The position numbers and the translations under genes were made by a program. Below the pieces are notes generated by a model. That model searched no databases and was not told where the DNA came from. It worked only from the letters and a program-made list of their open reading frames with translations. Positions 55,601 to 62,110 of a DNA stretch of 64,000 bases are shown here, in pieces. The stretch's first letter is position 1, and every line of letters begins with the position of its first letter. The DNA is from Candidatus Aminicenantota bacterium. GTDB taxonomy: Bacteria; Acidobacteriota; Aminicenantia; UBA2199. Location of the stretch: assembly GCA_020355945.1 (NCBI GenBank), contig CP070627.1, forward strand, positions 4,664,424-4,728,423. The letters run 5' to 3'.

Positions 55601-58600
55601 AACCGACTTTTGCGGATACAGCCAATCTCCCCCGGTAACTTCCTGCATTCCATTGGTCAAAACCACCACCCGGGTCTCACCACTCACTTGCTTCCCAAAA
55701 GCCCTGGCCAGGTATAAAAGATTGTTAAAACCGGTACCCACTTCTTTATCGATGTTTTCTTGCCCGATTCTTAAATCCTGTTGGCTGCTTTTTTGGTGTT
55801 TCGTAACATTTGATAAATGCAGGATGTGTTGAGGAATTTTATCCATTTGCCGGAGTTCATCGCGCAGTGTATGATAATCGTTTTCCCGGGAGGGATCAAT
55901 TGTAAATTCGCTGTCCCCGGTTTTTGCAAAAACCGTTCCTTCGGTGATAACCACAACCCCATGCCCGTCACTTATCAACCTCCCGGCCAATTGCTCCCCG
56001 ATACCGCATCCATCTCGAAAGATCAGCCAGTTGAATTTATCACCTGACTGACTACTGGTTTTTTGTACTGGAATTGGAGAGCGTTTCCATGAGGAGACAT
56101 AAAACCAGTCTGCTGTATCAGCCTTTTTATCGGGAGATAATTTTCTTACTAATTTCTCCTGGCCGATATTGAAAGGGTCCCTGTCAATCCAGTAATCGTT
56201 TTTTTCAAAAGGGTAGGTAGGTAAAGGTATGCGATGCCTTTTTTCCCCTTCATGAAAACCGGTCCAATCGATTTTTATCCCATAAAGCCACAATTGGCCG
56301 ATTTTACTCATCAAGTAAGAAGTATCGGGTATATTTTCTTTGGGATGCCGTATGAGATTGACAATCCAGTCCCCGGGTTTTTTATCTTTATGCTGCTGGA
56401 CAAATGTACTCAATGTCCGGCCGGGACCGACTTCAACAAAAATAGAATTCGATTCCTTTAACAACTCGGTAAGACCCCGGGCAAATCTTACCGTATGCCG
56501 TATATGCCTTGCCCAATACCGGGGATTTGCAGCTTCTTCCGCGCTTTGCCATATTCCTGTCAAATTCGATATAAACGGGATTCCCGGTTTATTAAAAGCA
56601 ATCTTACCTGCTTGCTGTTCAAATTCTTTTAGTATGGGCTCCATCATTCTCGAATGAAAGGCATGGGAGGTATGAAGTAATTTCGCTTCATATCCTTTTT
56701 CTTTTAATTTTTTGGTAAAGACGTCGATCGCTTCATAAGAACCGGAAACAACACAGCTTGATGTGGTATTTACTGCTGCCAATGCCAGGTCCGGATTTAA
56801 TAACGGTTCTATTTCTTCTACCGGGAGCGGTACACTTACCATCGCTCCCCCTGGCATTTGCCGGATTAATTTTCCTCTTAAAGTGACAAGGGTTAAAGCG
56901 TCTTGCAGTGAAAAAACCCCGGATAAGCAAGCAGCCGCATATTCGCCGATGCTGTGACCCATCATGGCATGAGGTTTTATTCCCCATTTCATTAATAATT
57001 TGGCCAGGGCATACTCAATAACGAAAAGCAGCGGTTGAGTGATTTCGGTCTGGTCGATATAGGACTCATAGGATTTATTGGTCGTATAGGACCTATTGGA
57101 CCTATAAAACGGGTAAAGAATATCCTTTATATCATTCCCCATTATGGGTTTTAGGATTTCAAAACAGCGGTCCATTTCTTCTCGAAATACCGGTTCACTA
57201 TTATACAATTCCAATCCCATATTCACATACTGTGCCCCCTGTCCGGGAAACAAAAATATGATTACAGGATCTTCGTCTCCTGGTACAGCCGAAAATACCT
57301 TCCCCGGGTCACTATCGGTTAAATCGTCGATTAATTCATTCGCATTGGCAGAGACCGCCATTCTCCTGTATGGCCAGGTCTTCCTGCCCACCTGTAATGT
57401 ATAAGCAACATCTGCCGGGTTTAGACCAGGATTTACCGGATTTTCACGATTATCATGACTTAAAAGATTATTTTGAAAATATTCTACTAAATTTATTGTC
57501 ATTTTCTCCAGTGCTGGTCGGGTTTTGGCGGATAATAGGATTAAATGATATTTTCTTGAGGTATGGTCATTAAACAAGGGGGCAAGCCCCCTTGTCCCCC
57601 CGGGAGCCTCTTCAAGAATGGCATGGGCATTGGTGCCGCCGATGCCAAATGAACTGACAGCCGCTCTTAAAGGGTATTTGTCGTTTTTCCACCCGGACAA
57701 TTTTGTATTCACGTAAAAAGGGGTGTTTTCAAAGTCAATCTCCGGGTTTGGATTTTCAAAATTTATCTGTGGTGGTATTAACTTATTTTCCAGGCAAAGA
57801 ACGGTTTTAATAAAACCGGCAACCCCGGCGGCTGCATTTAAATGACCGACATTGCTTTTGACAGAGCCGATGGCATGAGAACCTTTTTTACTTTTATAGA
57901 ACGATTTCTTCAACGCCTCGATTTCAACCGGGTCTCCCAGCACTGTCCCGGTACCATGGGTTTCGATAAAACCAATACTCTCGGGTTCAACCCCTGCCGC
58001 CAGTTGCGCGGCTTTAATTACCTGGGCCTGGCCTTCTATACTGGGGGCGGTAAACCCAACTTTTCTAAAGCCGTCATTGTTAATAGCGGTTCCTAAAACA
58101 ACGGCATGAATACAATCTCCATCCGCTAATGCATCAGCTAACCTTTTTAAAACCACGCACCCCCCGCCATCTCCAAATATCGTGCCTTTTGCCCGGCGGT
58201 CAAAAGCCCTGATATGTCCATCCGCAGAAAGAAGCATCCCCTCTTGATACAAATAACCGGATTTCTTTGGCAGGGAAACGGATACTCCACCGGCTAACGC
58301 CATATGACATTCCCTGGCCAACAACCCCTGGCATGCCATGTGTATCGTGACCAATGAAGTTGAACATGCCGTTCGCATGGAAACACAGGGACCGGTTAAA
58401 TTGAGTTTATAGGCCAGCCGCGAACAAAAGGATTGATTTAAAAGCCCGGCCTCAAATTGTTCCAACAAATTGTTTTCTCGGTTTAACAAGGTTTTTTCCA
58501 TTCCATAAAAATTGGGAATATTTCCTGCATAAAGACCGATTAATCCATTATAATCGTAGGGATTATACCCGGCAGACTCCAGGCCTTCCCACACACATTC

Positions 58601-60703
58601 AAAAAAAATACGCGATTGCGGGTCCATCACTTCGGCTTCCCTGGATGTAAAATTGAAAAAAGAGGCATCAAATGATTCTATATTTGCAAGCGCACCCTTT
58701 GCTTTGACATAGGCCGGATGATTTAATAAATCCTCTCCTATACCCAACGCCATTAATTCCTCATCTGAAAAAAAGGAGATTGACTCAACACCATTTTTTA
58801 AATTTTCCCAGAATTCATTGATGCTGCTGGCCCCGGGAAACCTCCCGGCCATTCCAATTACCGCTATTTCCTCCTTGCTTCCCTCTCTCTTTTGCCTTGT
58901 TTGCATCAAGTCGCATTTCTCCTCGACGGGACCTTCATTATCCCCCTGCTGATTCAAGTAATTGGCCAGGGCGTCAATGGTGGTATGTTCAAATAACTTT
59001 ACAATGGGAATATTCCTGTTTAGCAATTCCGTTAATTTATTATTTATCTTTACAATGTCAAAGGAATTACCTCCAAGGTCAAATAGATTATCATATATCC
59101 CAACTCGTTCCAGTCCTAAGACCTCCTTCCAGGTGTCAGCTATTATTGCTTGCATATCTGTTTGCGGGGCCTCATAGGTTACGTTAAATTGTAAAGGTTC
59201 CTTGTCCAGCTTACCAAGGGCCTTTCTATCCACCTTCCCACTCCGGGTATAAGGCATGGATTCCAGTTGGACAAAGGACGTAGGTATCATGTAATCGGGT
59301 AATTCCCGGGACAAAAATTCCCGTAGTTCCGCAGCCTTCATTTTTTTTCCAGCAGTGATAAAAGCGCATAAATATATATCCTGGGATCCGGTTTCTTTGG
59401 GTACCACCGCCGCTTCCTGGACATCTCCTATTTGTAAGAGAGAGGTTTCGATTTCGCCGGTTTCCACGCGGAATCCCCTGATCTTGACCTGGTGGTCTTT
59501 GCGCCCCATCATCTTAATGGTACCGCGGCCCGTTAGCCGCCCCAAATCCCCTGTCAAGTAGAGACGGCCCAATTCATCATCATGGATAAATACATGTTCA
59601 CCGCTTTTTTCATCTCGCCAATATCCCGGTGCAATATAATCCGAGCCCACTACAATTTCCCCTACACCCATGTCTTCCACGATATCCCCATCTTTATCCA
59701 CCAGAAAAATTTCCGTTTCATCCAGCGGTTCTCCTATGGATACATCATCGAACCTGTCTCCTGGTGAGATCGTACAAATACTGTTAACGGATGATTCGGT
59801 CTGGCCGTAGACGTTGGCCAGGGCGGCATTGGGAAAATGGGATTTAAACAATTCAAGGTCATGCGGCCGCAGCGCTTCTCCCCCCAATAACACCCAGCGA
59901 ATATCATTAAAACACTCTTTCCCGGTTAATCCCCCGGTAAAAAACCGGAATAACGACGGTACCGAATGCCAGATGGTTATTTTTTCTTCTTTTAAAAGAT
60001 TGTAAATCCCATTGGAATTGGAGTCAATTTTAATAGAATAGGGGTATAGGCAGGCGCCGGTTAGTAATGCGGCAAATATATCCTGGCCGGCACCGTCATG
60101 GCTAAACGCAGAAAATAGTGTCATCCGGTCTTGTCCGGTAATGGAAAAGCGCTGCACCCAATTGCGGACATAATAGAGCACATTTCGATGCGTTTGCATC
60201 ACCCCTTTGGGTCGACCGGTGGAACCGGAGGTATAAAGAATATAGGCGGGTCTGTCTCCTGATGCTTCCCTCTTCCTATTGAACCCGGGATTCTCACTGC
60301 TTATGCTGTCAATATTTAAAATCCGTATGCTGCGGTGGATTTGCCCGGCCAATTGTTCCGCCAACGGGACATATTTAGTATTGGTTAGTATTAAAGAGGA
60401 ACCCGAATTCTCAAGCATATACGCCAATCGGTTTACAGGGTAAGTGACGTCAAAAGGGACATATATCCTGTCGGCTTTTAATGTGCCGATTACACCGACA
60501 ATCATATCGGTGCCATGCTCAAACAGCAGTATTGCCCCTCGCTCTGCTGCCTTGCCGGCCTTCTCATCACCTGGAATGATCTCATTGGCAACCCGGTTGG
60601 CAAAGCAGTTCAATTCACCGTAGGTAAGGGATTTATTTCCTGCTTTTACCGCTGCTTTTTCAAAGAATTTTTCAACCTGTTCTTCAAATTTTTCTATTAT
60701 CAT
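49622..60703 (-). CDS. N2: hybrid NRPS-PKS A-T-KS-AT-(KR remnant)-T-C-A[MT]-T-C
   Basis: 3,693 residues from the ATG at 60703, chosen because AGGAGG lies 7 nt upstream; an ATG at 60739 overlaps the N1 stop by 4 nt but has no such site. A1 about 20-495, without a C domain in front, code D-G-Q-H-L-G-V-V-N (no match known to me). T LFDLGGNSF about 545. KS about 615-1,040 (TACSTSL). AT about 1,160-1,450 with GHSIGE and HAFHS, the malonyl-type signature. KR remnant about 1,530-1,765. T FFQLGGDSL about 1,822. C about 1,887-2,330 (HHIITDG). A2 about 2,340-3,140 with a methyltransferase between A2 and A3; code D-V-W-H-F-S-L-V-D fits Ser. T about 3,186. Terminal C with HHIISDE, tail ending NYLEF. Confidence 0.93.
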   Translation of the reverse strand: MIIEKFEEQVEKFFEKAAVKAGNKSLTYGELNCFANRVANEIIPGDEKAGKAAERGAILLFEHGTDMIVGVIGTLKADRIYVPFDVTYPVNRLAYMLENSGSSLILTNTKYVPLAEQLAGQIHRSIRILNIDSISSENPGFNRKREASGDRPAYILYTSGSTGRPKGVMQTHRNVLYYVRNWVQRFSITGQDRMTLFSAFSHDGAGQDIFAALLTGACLYPYSIKIDSNSNGIYNLLKEEKITIWHSVPSLFRFFTGGLTGKECFNDIRWVLLGGEALRPHDLELFKSHFPNAALANVYGQTESSVNSICTISPGDRFDDVSIGEPLDETEIFLVDKDGDIVEDMGVGEIVVGSDYIAPGYWRDEKSGEHVFIHDDELGRLYLTGDLGRLTGRGTIKMMGRKDHQVKIRGFRVETGEIETSLLQIGDVQEAAVVPKETGSQDIYLCAFITAGKKMKAAELREFLSRELPDYMIPTSFVQLESMPYTRSGKVDRKALGKLDKEPLQFNVTYEAPQTDMQAIIADTWKEVLGLERVGIYDNLFDLGGNSFDIVKINNKLTELLNRNIPIVKLFEHTTIDALANYLNQQGDNEGPVEEKCDLMQTRQKREGSKEEIAVIGMAGRFPGASSINEFWENLKNGVESISFFSDEELMALGIGEDLLNHPAYVKAKGALANIESFDASFFNFTSREAEVMDPQSRIFFECVWEGLESAGYNPYDYNGLIGLYAGNIPNFYGMEKTLLNRENNLLEQFEAGLLNQSFCSRLAYKLNLTGPCVSMRTACSTSLVTIHMACQGLLARECHMALAGGVSVSLPKKSGYLYQEGMLLSADGHIRAFDRRAKGTIFGDGGGCVVLKRLADALADGDCIHAVVLGTAINNDGFRKVGFTAPSIEGQAQVIKAAQLAAGVEPESIGFIETHGTGTVLGDPVEIEALKKSFYKSKKGSHAIGSVKSNVGHLNAAAGVAGFIKTVLCLENKLIPPQINFENPNPEIDFENTPFYVNTKLSGWKNDKYPLRAAVSSFGIGGTNAHAILEEAPGGTRGLAPLFNDHTSRKYHLILLSAKTRPALEKMTINLVEYFQNNLLSHDNRENPVNPGLNPADVAYTLQVGRKTWPYRRMAVSANANELIDDLTDSDPGKVFSAVPGDEDPVIIFLFPGQGAQYVNMGLELYNSEPVFREEMDRCFEILKPIMGNDIKDILYPFYRSNRSYTTNKSYESYIDQTEITQPLLFVIEYALAKLLMKWGIKPHAMMGHSIGEYAAACLSGVFSLQDALTLVTLRGKLIRQMPGGAMVSVPLPVEEIEPLLNPDLALAAVNTTSSCVVSGSYEAIDVFTKKLKEKGYEAKLLHTSHAFHSRMMEPILKEFEQQAGKIAFNKPGIPFISNLTGIWQSAEEAANPRYWARHIRHTVRFARGLTELLKESNSIFVEVGPGRTLSTFVQQHKDKKPGDWIVNLIRHPKENIPDTSYLMSKIGQLWLYGIKIDWTGFHEGEKRHRIPLPTYPFEKNDYWIDRDPFNIGQEKLVRKLSPDKKADTADWFYVSSWKRSPIPVQKTSSQSGDKFNWLIFRDGCGIGEQLAGRLISDGHGVVVITEGTVFAKTGDSEFTIDPSRENDYHTLRDELRQMDKIPQHILHLSNVTKHQKSSQQDLRIGQENIDKEVGTGFNNLLYLARAFGKQVSGETRVVVLTNGMQEVTGGDWLYPQKSVLMSAVQVIPLEYPGINCRSIDIDRYSPVSPGEDQPVENLLAELTQDTPESDIFVAYRNNCRWVKTLEPVFPGEQRKSVSQLNFTYTAPGTETEKKLAKIWEEFFGFHQMGIHDDFFQLGGDSLKAMVIISKIHRESGVDVPVGEFFTRPTINQLAQYITQHAGKNTYAKLEPVEKKEYYVLSSAQKRMYVLQQMGINNISYNVQYVLALEGEIDISKLEDTFKKLISRHESLRSSFEMINEEPYQKIYDHVEFKIEYVDLADASALPKIIKGFIKPFDLSKAPLMRVGLIKTGERHHILAIDIHHIITDGTSQILLNRDFILLYRDKELPPVEIQYKDYSEWHECPALKNMIKHQEEYWIREFESEIPLLNLPWDYPRSAIQSFEGDTVFFDLSAEETNALTRLSQRSGSTMFMVILTIYTAFLSRVSGQEDIVVGIPIAGRRHTKVNMTIGMFVNTLAVRLNSLGDMPFVKFLDNVKEKALKAFNNQDYQFEELVEKLPVERDMGRNPLFDAMFVFQNMFDASGVRVLPDQEIDRLKVEPYNFERRASKFDLSLSAFEGENELKFHFEYCTKLFKKTTIERFINYFKNIIFSISSNPRQTLSGIEIIPGEEKRKILLEFNHTGMEYPDNKTIHQIFTEQVDKTPHKIAVVGGENKSIHITYKEFNEKANQLANYLALEKNIGPDVPVGILMERSSHLMIGILGILKAGGAYVPLGVSYPEKRIKTIINDAKIEVIISQKKFVRMLNRLQWECRHFNTYLCMDSTHIQWEKEIEQNELMDKKLWEYVGETSTDDITGGGWVNSYTGEPFSREEMDEYADNILTKLSPLLHEKMRVLEIGCASGITMYRIAPQVGLYYGTDLSQVIIRKNKERNKKEGHVNIELACIPAHEIDQIEQKDFDLIILNSVIHAFHGHNYLHIVLHKCMSLLTGKGYLFLGDIMDHDLKDDLTRETMAFKMANPGYTGKTKTDWSSELFVSRGFIEDLAAEVPWISGVDFSRKIYTLENELTKFRYDALLSIDKTGSKKNSITTKRKHQEDLNRLRQFGTARAGMSINAKPGNLAYVIYTSGSTGKPKGVMLQHGSVVNRLNWMQRFYPLGENDMILQKTSVTFDVSVWELFWWFFNGACVCLLEPGGEKNPEVIIKTIERNKITTIHFVPSMLNVFLDYLEYPGNVIHSAYLKRVFSSGEALKTDHAEKFNKLLQQAHQIDLINLYGPTEAAVDVSYFDCPPQVISEYTTIPIGKPIDNICLYIVGKHLNIQPMGIPGELWISGIGLGRGYLNRPELTAEKFILTHSSWFVVDRKMMKGDVKFPGSGELSVVSRIYKTGDLARWFPDGNIEFLGRIDHQVKIRGHRIETGEIESRLKSVEYIKEAVVIDRADEKGDRYLAAYVVSGKTLDITEISNMLSQSLPDYMLPSFFVPLERIPLSPNGKLDRKALPAPDFTLGAGNTMPRNEIEKKLAELWSEILNIEQNMIGIDSNFFNLGGHSLNATVMVLKIHKEFNMKIPLSEVFKSPEIKSLAEYIKGAMEEKFTSITLAEKKDYYVLSSAQKRLYFIQQMEPQNTVYNMPLIAKFESIDAEKLEASLKKLIKRHDSLRTSFQVIEDVGPVQKIHGDVEFKIEYHYSDQILPGEEIENITGNFVRPFDLSRAPLMRVGMIKTRSGQVLLLVDQHHIISDEISQQLSLDDFLALYEGQELPPLKLRYKDYSEWQNSAIQQNVISKQKDYWLREFSGEIPTVNLPIDYPRKEVRNFEGQSIRFTLGREETTALKQLALQEDSTLYFVQICIFNVFLAKISGQEDIIIGTLTAGRKHADLEKIIGMFVNTIPLRNFPTSEKTFVEFLHEVKARTLETFENEDLQFEDIVNLLEIKKSANRNPLFDIGFGFLHMDEQQEAKSIGDRTDLPPGIYLNSNSSRFDISLYGRHTREKILYTFEYRTKLFKKEKIERFVKYFLEIISQVLANKYIKLSDINISHELIAADKYFLHETHNYLEF
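51647..51728. repeat. 82-bp element with imperfect terminal inverted repeats in N2's A6-A7 linker
   Basis: AACTGACAGCTCA (51647-51659) and TGAGCTGTGAGTT (51716-51728) are inverted repeats matching at 12 of 13 positions. The segment encodes a linker unlike other A domains (SSWFVVDRKMMKGDVKFPG) just before A7 (YKTGDLARW). It looks like a miniature inverted-repeat element tolerated in frame. Confidence 0.6.
52480..53400 (-). other. SAM methyltransferase domain between A2 and A3 of N2's serine A domain
   Basis: About 300 residues. SAM motif VLEIGCASGITMYRIAP, second strand YYGTDLSQ, then FDLIILNSVIHAFHG and LTGKGYLFLGDI. The insert starts after A2 (GILGILKAGGAYVPL) and ends before A3 (YVIYTSGSTGKPKG). 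Methyltransferases at this position in Ser-activating A domains (KtzH in kutzneride biosynthesis) are known to O-methylate the side chain. Confidence 0.85.
55410..56115 (-). other. Ketoreductase remnant (structural subdomain only) in N2
   Basis: From DWFYVSSWKRS to NNCRWVKTLEP the sequence aligns with the N-terminal, non-catalytic half of the P7 ketoreductase (DWFYIPTWERE to GNYRWIQVQEP). In P7 the catalytic half (TGGLGKIG onward) follows; here the chain goes straight to the carrier domain. The keto group of this extension is therefore not reduced in cis. Confidence 0.8.
57061..57105. repeat. In-frame 9-bp tandem repeat (five units) in N2's AT domain
   Basis: AGGACTCAT, AGGATTTAT, TGGTCGTAT, AGGACCTAT, TGGACCTAT. 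It encodes RSNRSYTTNKSYESY in a variable surface segment of the acyltransferase; P7 has unrelated sequence there (GNDLSSEPGKKNHH). Confidence 0.75.
57574..57595. repeat. G/C-rich palindrome, copy 2, inside N2 (KS-AT linker)
   Basis: Identical over 26 bases to the intergenic copy at 13608-13631. Here it encodes TRGLAPLFN between the KS end (ILEEAPGG) and the KS-AT linker, a place where P7 has different sequence. In-frame residence of a dispersed repeat. Confidence 0.75.
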
Positions 60704-60710
60704 TGAATTA

Positions 60711-60716
60711 CCTCCT
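60711..60716 (-). promoter_or_regulatory. Strong Shine-Dalgarno deciding the N2 start
   Basis: AGGAGG on the minus strand, 7 nt before the ATG at 60703. It lies within the 36 nt after the N1 stop / alternative ATG at 60739, so the start at 60703 is preferred. Confidence 0.75.
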
Positions 60717-60735
60717 TTGTTTAACATTCGATTTA

Positions 60736-62110
60736 TCATTCATCCACTTCAAAAACGGCACTTACCGATGCTCCCTGGTGGCAATTAATCACCCCTTTAT
60801 TGCTTTCCCCGGGCATTACCCGCACCCATGCCCCGGTATATTGGGAGCCGAAAATAAAAAAGCCCCATGCCATATCATGATATTCGTATCCATCACCCAC
60901 CTGGTACACCCCGGGAGAGGACTCCACCAATTCCTGGACCACCCACGTTTTCTTATGAAGTGCGGTTTTTACACATTCTTCCCATTGGTGGCTGGAGGTC
61001 TTATTGCCCACCCGGATGCCTTTCCCCCCATATCCCAGGCCTGGTTTAATCACCAGGCCCTCCTGGTGGGAAAGCATAAAATGTTCCAGGTCATGGACGG
61101 TTTCCCCCCTATAAGTGGTGGGACCAGGGCTGGTTTTCCGGGTCCAGGGCACATAGGTATCGATGATTTTCCTGTCTTCATCCGTGAAAACAGCATTGCT
61201 CACGGGATCGGAGAGCACTGCCAGGTTCAACTTGTTGGACAATAAATCGGTAATCGGTCCGTTAAACAGACAGATGTTACCGGCTTTGAACGCGTCCATT
61301 ACTTCAAGCGATACCAGGCCATTATAGGTTTCTATGACCCCATGAATTTTCTTTCCTTTATAAAAAATACAACTATCCACCAGGTTCAAATCCGGGAAAT
61401 CACAGAATAATACTTCACCCTTTAAGGATTTATCCACCTGCGGCAATATTTCTTTATATAACTGGCTTAAATAACCCCCGGTGGATTGCATCCAGTTTCT
61501 TTCGTCAACCTCCTCCTCATACCCCTTAATCACCAAAACGATATTCAACTCACTCTCATTCCCGGAATGCTTTCCCTGGCAGCATCGAATGGCATGCTGC
61601 AGTATCAGGCCCAATAAATTTTCATTTTTTGTTTTCACGGCGTATTCCTTTAAAAACCGCACTAAAATAGGTGTATTCAAATAAAGGGATTCCCAGATGG
61701 GGATTTGCCAGCCCCCCAGGCTGGGGGAAACATTGTACTCAAGACATTTTAACCCACTGGAAGCGATAAGAAAATCCCCCCTGCCCACCAGGTTCTCGAT
61801 ATGATCCTCGGTGACCCCCTCCAGTTCAAAATCCAGTATCTTTACCGGGGTCTGATAATAGGCACTCATCTTTTGAAGATCATAGTTAAACACCCTGCCG
61901 GGTATTTGTTTAATAAGATTAAACAATTTGACGCCCGCCTCCCGGAACTCCGCTTTGCTTTTGGCGCTGATAAACGTGGGCCAGGGCTGCAGCCTGAATA
62001 AATCATCGTTCAACTCCAGTATTTGAAAGTTCGACTTTTTGAAACACCCGGGATTCCTTTCAACATAATCCAGGAAATCGATATTGACCTTTGACAACCT
62101 TTGTTGGGCT
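60736..62110 (-). other. ATP-grasp-like domain at the C-terminus of N1
   Basis: About 450 residues after the C domain. GRGDFLIASSGLKCLEYNVS resembles the metal/ATP-ligand end of circularly permuted ATP-grasp ligases; VIKPGLGYGGKGI is the glycine-rich ATP loop; VVQELV is the hinge strand. These ligases form amide or thioester bonds through acyl phosphates. Its role in an NRPS is unknown to me. Confidence 0.7.

Noticed and set aside
60703..61245. 180-codon plus-strand open frame
   Set aside because: Lies wholly antisense to the end of N1, which has clear ATP-grasp motifs; the plus-strand product has low-complexity Pro/His/Gly-rich sequence with no family resemblance. The many other plus-strand frames over the cluster are similar shadows.
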